From: Fasciolopsis buskii
Taxonomy: Eukaryota; Platyhelminthes; Trematoda; Plagiorchiida; Fasciolidae
DNA: 64,000 nucleotides
Assembly (NCBI GenBank): GCA_008360955.1
Contig: LUCM01009278.1
Coordinates: 1 to 64,000 of the forward strand
Reading direction: 5' to 3'
The translations under genes and the position numbers were made by a program. The notes below the pieces were generated by a model. The model was given only the letters and a program-made list of their open reading frames with translations, was not told the origin of the DNA and searched no databases. Below, piece by piece: positions 24,841 through 35,689 of the stretch (positions within the stretch are counted from its first letter, which is position 1; each line of letters opens with the position of its first letter).

Positions 24841-25965
24841 CGTCGTAAGTCGGATGTATTACCTATAAAACATTCGACAGTTGACTTAAGACCAAGTCAC
24901 CTTAACTCCCTACCCTTTATCATAAATCTCGAATTCTTACCCTGCCTTTTTGGGTTTATGGGCCAAATTTTCAACCGGAAGACCACCATCAGGTCGGATG
25001 ATGCTTTTATTTCTTTTGTAAATCACCACAACTTCAAGCCAGACTACTCTCTTTTATGCTTCAGATCCCATACCCAGGCTATCAAAGGTGTCAACAGTTC
25101 CGTTCCCTTAAGGGCAACCCCAAATCTATCAGCTTTTCACTGCTGCTGGGACACTGCACGCCAGGTCTGGCGCTCGAACACTGGTCGGTTCAACCCAACC
25201 CACGTCGCTGAACCCCTTGGATACCCTAATCAGATGGAACTTCATGCTTGACAAAAACACAGTTGCTACCGCCGCTTGAGTGGCTTGTGCACCTTTTAAA
25301 TTCCCCTGCATGTACTGCCGTCTCAACCAAACACTGGAACAGCGAAAATAACAGCATAGACTATATCCATGACTGGTGAATTTAACAACTATGTTTACTT
25401 CTTTCAAACATCTCCATTGCACCTCTCAGTCCGGTTTGCCGCCAGTCAAATCCGAATGCAATCGGCAGTCCCGTGGGTTCCATGTTCTCTCTCTGCAAAA
25501 CGTTTCGCAAAAGCTCATTCTACAAAAAATTCAGCAGAGGTGACAGTATTCCTCCGCCCTCTTCAGCATTTTATCGGCCCCTGAACCTTGTTAAATGTGA
25601 CCCCCTTATTCACTTTGCGTGACGTTCCTCGGGGTTCTGAGTAAGTTACATAGTATTATTATGTTTCCGCTGATTTTCTTTTCCCCAGCTTAGCGTTTTT
25701 GCCCATCACGTGATGCGCTTGGTGTTTGGGGAATCCAGGCATATTTTGGCATCTCCCATTGTGCTCCAGCGACCCGCGCATATAGTGCACGTGAACACGA
25801 AATGACTCACAGTTCGTTGCCTCGAACAATCCCAGAAAATCGTGTGCAATCTTGCAAAACAGTATGTCCAGATTTGATTTTTGTCCCTCATGCTTGTGCA
25901 CTGCGTATATCTTTGCTGATTCCGATCGCGCATCTTGAGTATTTTAAAATTTACATGTCCCCATA
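24841..25965. other. Unassigned DNA
   Basis: Several 60-113-codon frames occur on both strands, none recognisable. The region is C/T-rich on the plus strand at 24.9-25.6 kb. Confidence 0.4.
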
Positions 25966-26080
25966 TCCCTCCCGATTTCCGTAATTCACGTTTTCTCTGC
26001 ATCATCCTGGTACAAGTTCGATCTTGCCCCGTGTACGCCTTTCGCAAATAGAGAAATGTAAAATACTGTTAGTTTAAGTG
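25966..26080 (+). repeat. Possible diverged relative of the inverted-repeat arm
   Basis: The stretch ending ATAGAGAAATGTAAAAT aligns with part of the right arm (15.96-16.04 kb, ending ATCGAGAAATGTACACA). The best-conserved part is about 25 bases; the rest is weak. If real, the arm belongs to a dispersed repeat family. Confidence 0.35.
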
Positions 26081-26486
26081 AGCTTGTATATCTGTTTTGC
26101 AGAAGTGTGTGCATCAAATCTGAAAATGCAGGCTAGTTTTTAGGAAAGCACACGGAACAGCTGTTCTCTCGTCGCCGGGATCAGGTGAGTCTACATTTTT
26201 CCACCACTCCTCTGCAAAAGAACCAGGGTCAGTGGAAATCCAAGAAGGGGACAGTGGCAGAGGTGGATGCCAGCTACTTTGCATATCACTGAAAGAGCTC
26301 CGAACACTTTGAGATAACCGAAAATAAGGATGCTGTGAGTGCGGAGGTTAGACTGAGGCCCTCGACTGTCATGCGAGAAAGTGGGCGGGGGCTTCGGGAG
26401 TAAGCCCCGAGTATGTGACAACTTCATCCGTGTAGCGGCCAAAAGGACGGCAAGTAGGAGTTGTGAGGTCACTTTACACAAGTGCT
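26081..26486. other. Unassigned DNA upstream of a LINE
   Basis: No gene seen. It may be the decayed 5' part of the LINE that follows. Confidence 0.4.
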
Positions 26487-29160
26487 GCAAATGTGGATAA
26501 TGAGTAGCAGTTACAGTCCACGACTGTCAATGTAGACTTAGTGGCTATCATTGAGACTAGGTTGCGGCCGGGGGGTGAACATGATTTAAAGGCGCAGGAT
26601 TATTCACGCTTTAGAATGGATAGAGCGGATGGAGGAATAGTGGCTGAAAGGTTCGATGCGCGGGAGGGCCACAAACAGCGCACCCCAAACATACAGATTC
26701 TGGAAGTCAACAACGCAACTGGTAGCTCAAGGATCTCCGCTGCAGCGGTGTACCGTGGCCCGAGTTTGACGCCATCAGACGACGGGGAACTGGCTCTCTT
26801 TTCTCGGTGCGGCTACAGGGTTTGCGAGCAATTTTCTCGCGCTGGGAGATTTAGCCTCCCCTAAGTTTGGCTGGGTTTGCGAAACAGCTCCAAAAGTTAC
26901 CTTCGGGCATCAACTCTTGCTGGTCTTGCACGAAAGTGGGTTTGTCCGATGCGTTACTCAAGCAAATCGATGGAGATTCGGGCAAGTGACTCCAAAAATT
27001 GACTTGGTGCTAATGAGAACACCGAACGATATAGGTAGCCTTGAGTTGGAAGGTCCAATGGGTAGGAGCAGCCACGTCGTATTCTGCATGCGACTGAGCC
27101 CGTAAGGACTGGTAGCCCCGGCAAATATGGCAGGAACTTCTTAGGAATGGATAAAAGTATGTTGCTGGACTTGCATATTCAGGCTCGGTGGCAAGTAGAA
27201 AGAGGTAGCAAGTACGTGAATGGTCGGTGGCAGACAATTAGTGGCAGCCTGTTAGCAATAACAGACATAGTTTCACGAAGCCAGAGAACAGGACGAGAGA
27301 GGCTATCGCCATGGTGGAAGAGTAGGATCACGAGGAACTTCAAGCGGAAATGGCCTTCATGTGATTAAGCGACACATTTGGCCACGAAGATTCCCTGAAG
27401 TACATCGCGAAGAGTAAAGGATGTCATACACATCCGGTGACACTATCGAACTGCATAAGAAGAGCGAATGTCAGGGGCAGCTAAAAGCAACCCTGAAGCA
27501 TTGTACAATTACGTGCAGTTTAAGACAGCTTTACAAAAGCCGTGAGTAGAGCAAAAAATCACCAGGAAGTTAGGTCCACCGCGGCTAGGAGAAATCCGAT
27601 GGCTTGTTGGAATTTCTACCGGGAGTATATAGGCGGGATCTGGGACGCAGGGACGAATACTATTTCCCTCCAAATTTATGGTGGACTTGCCGGATGGAGC
27701 AACAATGAAGGAAGAATTGTGGAACAGCCTGAAAACATTGGATTCGTCGACAGCGGCATGGCCTGGTCGGATCTACCCGGCGAGAAAGGATCCGATGGAG
27801 AAGGTCCTGGTGAAATCCTTCGCCCAATAATTTTATGCATCGCTGGACAAAGGGTGGCTTCCCGTGAGGACAAGGGTAACTGTGCCAGCTACAGGCCGGT
27901 GAGTCTGGCATCTATTATGATGGAAACTCTCGGAGAAGCAGGTTGCGACGGGATAGTCAATCATCTATAGGCCAAAAAGGTTAATGATGGTAGATCAAAA
28001 CGGTTTCTGATGCAAGAGTTCCTATATGACTAATTTAATAAGCTTACTAGACAAAAAGACGGGTAGGACTGACAGGGGCGAAAGAGTAAAAGCCTGCTAT
28101 TCGGACCTTAAACAGGCCTTTGATTTCGTGAACCACAAGCTCCTTGACCAGAAAGTGAAGGCCTTCGGAGTGGATGCTAAAATGAATAGGTGGATAGCAC
28201 AAAGTCTGAAGGGTAGATCTTTTGGGATGAGGGTTGAGCAGTGTCTATCAAACGGATGATTGCAATACAGCAGGGTGCATCAGGGGTCTGTCCCAGGGCC
28301 ACTATTCTTCCGGGTTTATGTCAGCGCTATAGAAAATGATTTGGAAAATCCGAGTCCCAGGTCTGCTGACGACATCAAATTATTGAGGATAGAAAACAGC
28401 CAGGCAATCAATGGATTTGGACAAATTTCACCAGCGGTCGGCAAGATGGGATCTTCCGTTGAACTTGAGCAGGTACCACAGGCCCATGGAAGGAGAAGCA
28501 AATCCCCTCGCCACATGAATCCGCCTGGGTATCAGGTCGCAATAGAACAAACTCAGCAAACAAAGAACCTTGGGATAGCCGTGAGTGCGGATTTCAAACC
28601 TAGCATGTGATATCAAAGAGCTGCCAAGAAGGCATGGTATTTCTTGCGCCGACTTAAGAGGACTGTAACACCTAGAAGGCCTATCGTTCCTCTACCTCTG
28701 TACACGGCACTTGTTCGACCGCGCTTGGAATACCGTGTCCGAACCTGGAGAGAGTATTTAGTAAGAGGTAGGAAAATGCTGAAGCAGGTTCAGCGCGATT
28801 TTACGCACTGTTTTGGACACTTGAGGCACATGGGATATGAGCGCAGGCTGAGGGCGCGTGGTTTGTACTCCCTGAAAGACGTATGGAAAGAGATAACTTA
28901 ATACAGATCTTTGCGATCGTCAAGGGCCTGGCCGAGATGCGTTGTCACTTTCTAAGCTCTATTCGAGATGATGGGTGGCGAAACACCAGGGGAAACTGGA
29001 AAACGATTGTGCGACAGCGTGCAACTACCGGATTGAGAAGTAAATCCTTTGTCACACAAGTGATGAGTGGCTGGACCAAGCTACCGGGGAATGTGGTCGA
29101 GGTGGGATCAGTGAGTTAATTCAAAAGCAGACTAGACAATATGTGACTAGGTGTTTTTGG
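26487..29160 (+). mobile_element. CR1-like LINE, ORF2 nearly full length, inactive
   Basis: Plus-strand translation follows a CR1-like ORF2. The endonuclease start is IIETRLRPGGEHDL (26.55 kb), with further endonuclease segments (VNNATGSSRISAAAVYRGPS at 26.71 kb; TPKIDLVLMRTPNDIGS at 26.99 kb). RT motif A reads ACYSDLKQAFDFVNH (28.09-28.14 kb) and block B VHQGSVPGPLFF (28.28 kb). Motif C is SADDIKLL (ADD at 28365-28373, with Ser for the usual Phe/Tyr). The C-terminal block is PLYTALVRPRLEYRVRTW (28.69 kb), then GWTKLPGNVVE (29.07 kb). Several stops and frameshifts disrupt it. Confidence 0.85.
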
Positions 29161-29666
29161 AGAGAACAGTATGTGGATTTTGGGGCTGACCAGGTAGCCG
29201 AGAGGAAAGCATTTCACCAATTCCCAGCCTTTGAAGGTGACAAGAATGAGAGCCGGATTCACATACATGATTCACACGTTCATTTTTGGGATTGAAGAGG
29301 GTTTCTACCCTCCTGTTGTCGAAGCGTCGTCTGATCCGAGGAGCTCCCAGTGCAAAAATCTGGACGATCAAGCATCTCTCCTCATAGCTCTGCAATCTAG
29401 CAGGAACTGGAGCTGGGCTATTTCTATCCTGTTCCAAATGAATTGAACTTGGCCGGCCTTGAGTCGGGAGCTCGGTGGCCACGTTACAGCGTCTAACATG
29501 GTCCCTAGATTCTGGATCTTCGTACGGCTTCCAGTGTGTAGATGGCAGCTTCGCTTACTGAGGTTCAATTGATGTTGGTCCTTCTGTCTTTGTGCATTCC
29601 CTCCAGCAGAGCCACTGATTCTAAGATTGCTGTCACAGTACTTGAATATCCCGAGGCAGCTAAATT
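29161..29666. other. Unassigned DNA between two LINEs
   Basis: Minus-strand frames of 111 and 144 codons overlap here and run into the next LINE. They match no family I know. Confidence 0.4.
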
Positions 29667-30400
29667 TTGACAGGAGAAATCCCCGAAGACTGGAGGATGA
29701 CGGACGTGGTGCCAATCCACAAAGGAAGGAGTAGGGATGACAAGAACAACTATCGTTTAACCTGCCTTCTTTTAACATTGGAACGGAGCATCCCGGGTGC
29801 AATAACCAAGCACCTGATCAGAAACGATTCGCTTGGCCAGAACCAGCGCGGTTTTGTCAGTGGTAAATTGTGCCTGGCAAAGCTGCTGTCGCTCCTGACC
29901 GACATGATCGTCAGAATGGAAAGGGGAGATCCAGTTCAACTAGAAGGCCATGGACGAGGTTGAACGCGTGCTGCTGTTGTCCAGGATGGGGTCCTTAATT
30001 GTAACACAATCGAACACGGGGTGGAGTGATTCTATCTTTATGCCCGCAGATTCCATGGGAGCGTAGATGGATTGCGGTAATCTCCTAAGTGGTTGCAGTG
30101 ATTTGTCTCCAGGTTGGGTGTTGGTAATGTGCCCTTCCCAATATTCATTGACGGCCTAACGCCGGAAATCAATTTCTTCGTATATTTGTTCGCTGACGGC
30201 ACAAAACTGTAGGTGATCTCAGAAAAACTCGGGTACAGACGCATCTGTGCGTCGTATGCATTTGGTCCAGTCAGTTCACAGGGTAATGGCGGCTTGGGCC
30301 AAAGCAGCGCAGTTTCGTACTCGGTCGGGCAGTAATATCCCGCCGTGCTTCGATTGCTGAGGATTTCTCTTATCTGTAATGGACGGCTGTTAGATTTTGA
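29667..30400 (+). mobile_element. CR1-like LINE fragment (RT domain)
   Basis: The translation begins TGEIPEDWRMTDVVPIHKG, continues with NNYRLTCLL (RT start) and LGQNQRGFVSGKLCLAKLL at 29.83-29.89 kb. After a deletion and frameshift comes LGVGNVPFPIFIDGL, then YLFADGTKL. The catalytic FADD is FADG (30189-30200), and a stop follows three codons later. The sequence between blocks is too short, so motif A is missing. It is a different lineage or copy from the LINE ending at 29.16 kb. Confidence 0.75.
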
Positions 30401-30640
30401 CGGGTCATTTGGCGACTACCTTCGAGATTTTCGGGGGCAGAAGACTCTTGAAAGGGCAAAAGCATGGACAATCACAAGCAAGGCTAAAGAAACACTTAAT
30501 TGATTCACTAATTTAGGCGGAAATTGAAGCTTCCCAGGACTAAGGGTTTTGAATGAGAGAGGGGTGAGTGGGAGGGTTTGTGCAAGTGGGATAGTAATGA
30601 GGGATTTTGAAAGATCGGGGGCTCATAATATGATAGGTGA
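30401..30640. other. Spacer between opposed LINE fragments
   Basis: Nothing recognisable; probably the decayed 3' ends of the plus-strand and minus-strand LINE fragments that converge here. Confidence 0.4.
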
Positions 30641-31300
30641 TAGGGGCTGTCAGACTCTGCCCAAGTTGGTCTATGCCTGACCTACAATGGGGCCGGGACC
30701 AGTTCCTCCCACAGCTTGTCCCATGTGCTGCTGACTGTAGGAAGAGAAGTCTGCCATGACAATTTTAAAGCGCCTGGGTTTCTTCAGCCTAACGCTACTC
30801 CCCCCTCCGTGCTCGGTTATTATTTAACAGGAGCAAAGGTTCGTTTATGCCACTGATATCTTTCAGCGGCTTAAATGCCTCAGTCAAGTACTCCTGGGCT
30901 CGCCGTTTACTAAGGGTGGGCAGACCTAAAGCTCTCAGTATCCCTCCATTAGGTATATTCCTTAACCCCGAGATAATCTTTGTGAATATTCGTTGGACGT
31001 TCTCCAGTAATACCTAATCGTTAACTACGTTAGGGGGCCGTGCATGAATATCGCATTCCCGCTACAGTTTTGCGATTACCTTGCATAGCGGTGCGAGTGT
31101 CACTGGTTTCCTCCGTAGTTGGTAGTCTTCTACTAGCTTTGCCAGCGGCAGATGCATGCAGGGCCGAGGACTTGAAGGGTCCTTGCGTGAACATGCCCAG
31201 GTCTCTAACCTCCGTCGTTCCTCAAAACTCTTGGGATGTTCAACTGAGCTAGTTTTTGTGGTGCAACGGCATTGAGAAATAACTGCTTGCATTTACTGGC
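30641..31300 (-). mobile_element. CR1-like LINE 3' fragment on the minus strand
   Basis: Minus-strand reading gives VTLAPLCKVIAKL at about 31.08 kb, then VLLENVQRIFTKII near 31.00 kb. Next come ILRALGLPTLSKRRAQEYL at about 30.92 kb, and near 30.76-30.66 kb LKKPRRFKIVMADFSSYSQQ. This is the usual order of the last 200 residues of a CR1-type ORF2 (LLE-VQRR-TK, then GL-SLE-RR, then a basic motif and -FFS-RV-). It converges on the plus-strand LINE at 29.7-30.4 kb, so the two are separate insertions. Confidence 0.7.
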
Positions 31301-32014
31301 GGTTGGAAGAAACCAGCAATGGGATATATTTCTAAGTTCTTCAATAGCCGTCATTTACAGAGGAGGCTTGTCTGTTTCCATCGCTTACGCAAACTGCAGT
31401 ATACCACGAACACTGCATCCGACGGGTGCAGAAATGGACGCAGACGTAACCTCCCTTGGGAACTTGGTCAAGACTACGTTTATTAAGGATGGATTGTGTA
31501 TAAATCCCCAGCGAGTAGAGTGGTGGATATGTTGAAATAAGGCCTGTCTATGAAAATGCCCAGCATGGTTCGCTTAAATGAGGAGGACCCGTTAGTCCAT
31601 CCTGCTTACCGGCGTATATCTGGTGAGTGATGCGTAAATGTTTGGACATGACAACGGAAACTGCGGCATTGAGTAGAAAAGACGAGCCGGAATAGTGCGC
31701 TGGGCTCATCCGGTGGAATCGAGCAAGGGCTGAAATGAAGAAGGGGCATCCGTATGATAGGCCTATGGCTAAGAATAAACGAGCCGATTAAAGCAACACG
31801 GAGTTAGGCCACCGAGCAATAACTGTATGGTCATTCGTAGTACCTTTTCTATATGGCACAAAAACTGCTCATGTTCGTCAGGTTTTGATGAAGGACTAAG
31901 GTACGCGCACATGGTGGAAACCTTCTTAGAGCAGCACGTCAGATTTGCGGACAATGCTTATACGGTTGGGAAATCAAAAGCATGCCTTGAGACTTGTGGA
32001 ACCGCTTGTCCTAC
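31301..32014. other. Unassigned DNA
   Basis: Plus-strand frames of 87 (31272-31535) and 114 codons (31827-32171) occur, the second running into the LTR copy. No family resemblance. It could be decayed retroelement sequence. Confidence 0.4.
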
Positions 32015-32282
32015 CGCGAATCTCGTATTATGTTTGCTTGCCCTTGACCGTTGTGACCATTTGTGCGTCACTCTGACTTGGTTCGGTAGGACTGCAATAC
32101 TGGCAACAATGACACTCGACAGGTGCAAGGAAAAGACAGTCGGAAGCGATAGCAGGTTGGGTATATTTTGACATGGCGTGTTAGCGAAGCTTGCGTGAAC
32201 AAAGCGCAAATGGCGACCGCGGTTGGCGGTCAACTTCAGGTCAAACAAGTGATCCGGAGGAACAAATCTATATTGCGCTGCA
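32015..32282 (-). repeat. Solo LTR of the Gypsy-type family (copy 3)
   Basis: On the minus strand it begins TGCAGCGCAATATAG and ends near ATACGAGATTCGCG. It aligns throughout with 23636-23900 and 5686-5941. The final base is G where the other copies have A. There is no gag or pol beside it. Confidence 0.7.
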
Positions 32283-32858
32283 ATCCGTTGATGGTATTAG
32301 GCGATCAGCACCTGTACTTCGCGGCCTGCTCGTCCACCTATTCTACACCGGTGGGGACCACCGTGTCCAAGGGAGCATATAAAGTCACTTTTGAGTTGGA
32401 TATTGAGTAAGGCCTCCGGGGAGTATCATGGTCGTTGACCATTCAAGTTTTTCGTGTGCGTGCTCACACAAGGATGCAGAAGTTTCGCTGAATTTCGTTG
32501 TGCGACTACGGGGCTTGGGACCTCGGGGCCTCGGCATGTCCGTCCTGCTAGAACACCGAGTGTGCCCCTGTGCTGTCGTGACACGCCTAGTGTTTGCGTA
32601 TTGTGCTTCAGCGAGTGTATAGATCAATCAACTGAACAACACAACAGAGGACTGTGCAATCTTATTTGGCGTATCCTGCCGTGGTTTTTGCCGCTTATTT
32701 TTTATGCCGCAAGCATTGCTATGGAGTACCTTTGGCCACCATCTTCAGCTTAGCGTCACTATTTTCGCCGTTTCACTCGTTCACTTGACCGATTGCTGCC
32801 CTGGTTTTTTGATAGTAGTTTTAGCTGAATAGACTGTTCCGTTTTCCTGTGGCAGTCT
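32283..32858. other. Unassigned DNA
   Basis: Short overlapping frames on both strands. May be decayed retroelement sequence between the LTR and the ORF1-like fragment. Confidence 0.35.
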
Positions 32859-33699
32859 TCATCTACATCTTCGTCCCACAGACTGAATGTTCCCTGAGCT
32901 GTTCCGTAGTTGGGGAAGGACAGAACGGCAGACTAGGTTGTTTGGAACGGGACTGCGCATGGCTCTTTTCTGGGTTCCGTACGCAGGGGAGTGTGTAGGT
33001 ATGCTTCTCGCAGTGTGCTGAAAAGCGTGCCGCATTTTCGTTGTCCATGTATTGCCCGCCCGGTACCGGTAGTATTTCCACATTATTTCCGTATTCAGTG
33101 GCCGATATCGTCAAATTTCACCGGAATTTTACCGGACTTTTCCGAATCAACACCGATCCGGACCGGATCTGGTACGCTACTTGGGTTGCGGGCCTTGCCA
33201 TGTCCGGTGAAACTCTGATTTTGTTCGTGATTTCATGCATTTTCCGGGCCTCTGCCAAGAAAAGATTCCTATATTGAGGCTTACCGAACTCCATTGGCAC
33301 TAATCTCGAAGAGTCTCCTTGCTTAATTATGTCTCCTTTGCCTAATTTCGGCACTTGCTTTATGATTGTATGGGCCAATGTATCCACTTCCCTAAGGTCA
33401 CCGTTTAACGTCGGCCCTCCGGTGATTTTTATTCAGCGGGATTCAGCTATCCTTTGTCAACCAAGGACTATTTCAGCTTCGCGTTACTGAGAGATTGTAG
33501 TGCCCGACAACTTCTGGACTTCACAGTCATGATACAAGGTGTTGTCGATGACTTCCATTCGTGGTGGGTTACCGGTTTCCTGTGTTTTGCTTTGGCCAGT
33601 AGTCACATGGTTGAAGCTCAGGCTTACCGTACTTGGGGTCGTGACTGGCTTTGGTATTGCTTGTCCCGCGTTATCCCGTGTTAACATTGGGGGTGCCAA
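32859..33699 (-). mobile_element. CR1-like LINE ORF1 fragment
   Basis: The minus-strand frame 33118-33387 contains EARKMHEITNKIRVSPDMAR, then VAYQIRSGSVLIRKSPV. CR1/L2-type ORF1 proteins end with a similar segment (a basic helix, V-x-P-D-M/L-T, then a basic run and a hydrophobic strand). Upstream words such as KLSGTTISQREAE (33.49 kb, across a stop) fit the N-terminal half of the same domain. ORF1 survives less often in old LINE copies than ORF2, so this is the 5' part of some element. Confidence 0.55.
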
Positions 33700-35689
33700 C
33701 CTGATCCATAGGGGTATCGACGAATGTTTGTATTAGTCACTGGCGTAAAGGTTGTGTTTTCACCTCAGGCTATTGTTATTTCCAGCTGTGGGTGCCCTCA
33801 CCTTACAATACAGGATGCATTCGAGACATCCGCAATAAACCATGTAGTTCGGGCGAAAATTTGCTGCACTTTTTATGATACCACAGCTGACAAGCACCAC
33901 ACTAAATAACTTTCTATTTTACCATAATCCAGCACCTATTCTCCTCACATGGACAAACTAGTGGTGCGTCTTCAACCCTTTATTTCCAGTTTGATGTCGC
34001 AAGGTTCTGGTCTGAGTAGCCATAATCTTAAAGAGAGCAAACGAACTCAACGCCGAGAAGGACATTAAGGAGTTTCAAAAAGGGTTGTCAACATCAAGCA
34101 GGTCAAAGAAAACCCTACGGAAAACCATATAATGGTATCAAACTGGAAACTGTGCCTAAAACGGCAACTGGTTCAACAAGATACGGGATCACTTAAAGTT
34201 TGATGGTTTCAGTATTTCCTCCAGCTTTTCCCAAGGTACGTCTTCTAGTCAGCAGTTGACTATTCTTTCAGCGGGATAAAGACATCCTGTTAGTCATGTT
34301 TGAAATTTTGTTTGCGAGAATGACCTCTTGGAATCTGAACAAATCTATGGGGATCAGAGGTTGCTTTTGAGTTGTTGGATTCCGACTGGAAGTCCTCTAT
34401 GCGACTTGAGACCAATGGCCTCACCCACCTTATGTTCGAACTTAAACCAGGGGAAATATAAGTTCCTGGGATGACTGCTGTTGCTTCTAACGATGAGACA
34501 TCAGATATCTGTCCCAACGCGGAATTACCGACATCTTGCGCTTCCAGTTGAAGTAGCCTCAGTACTTGCAATACATCGAAACGTAATTAGGTCTCGACCA
34601 CACCGGGAACTCCCTCAGAAAAGTAATACCACTGGAACTTATTCACTGTCTTCCAACGTCCTGAAGAAGGAATATTCGAATCGACACCGTATAAAGCAGA
34701 TATACAGCCTGGTATGTGAGGACCATTGGTCACTGTCGCAAGCTGCTATCACAGGAACATTGCTTCTTGATCTCGAACCTCTTGTCGCCTATCCTGCTCG
34801 AAGAAATGGGTAGTGCGGTCTTGATAATCCTGTAGGACGGCCGTTGCAATATGGAATTTATTGTCCGCATGATTCATTGTAGTTCTTGCTCAGCCACTAA
34901 GCAAGAAAACTATTAAGATTCCCAGCCAAAGCCTTTAGTTCTAATAAGAACCTGACCGCAAAGCAGCCGGATATGGCTGGCCCACCTACTTGGCTGCATT
35001 ATTCTTCCACTCATTTCCGGTTGAGATGCCAGCTTAAACCAACCCCAGCCCGGCACACCAGGAGATTACTTCGCCAGGCCTCTGCTCACTGACCAAGGTA
35101 CGGCTGAATCCTGGACTCAGGGTAAACCATTTTGTATAACTCGTTGGAGGCACGCGAACCGTCATACGTCGAGGTGCACTCCCATTTTGCAATTGTACAC
35201 CATTGCCTTGAGGGAAGCCCGGGTGACATGACGGCAGTATAAGTGTCACAGGTTTATTAAAGCTGCTCCGGGTTTTGCCATTCGTGGTGCAATCTCATCT
35301 CATCTCATCAGTTGCGACCGGACTCCCGAAGAACTGGAAGCAGTTGATCACTAAGAAAGTGAGTCCAGTCACAGAATCCCGTCAGTCTTGAAGAACCACT
35401 TGCAATCTGAAGGCACAAAGTGCACACTGCATCTGAATATCTCAACCTCTGAGCATGTTGGATAGCCTGTGTATTGTCGCCCAGGGCGACATGCTCTTAG
35501 TCAAAGTTCCTTAGGATAATTTTTACTCCACCATCCGTCAAACACGATAACACGCTCTGCAGAACTTTCTGCATGGAAAACTTGGAATGAGTTAGGGATA
35601 TAGGGGGAAAGCTGTGATATGATACAGCAACTCATTGAGGACTGACACCTTCCAGGTACTCCATGTAATGAACCCACTACTGGGACACC
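33700..35689. other. Unassigned DNA
   Basis: Frames of 93 (34290-34571, minus), 110 (34481-34813, plus) and 71 codons occur and partly overlap on opposite strands. No domain is recognisable. Near 35.28 kb is a short run of TCTCA units. Confidence 0.4.
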
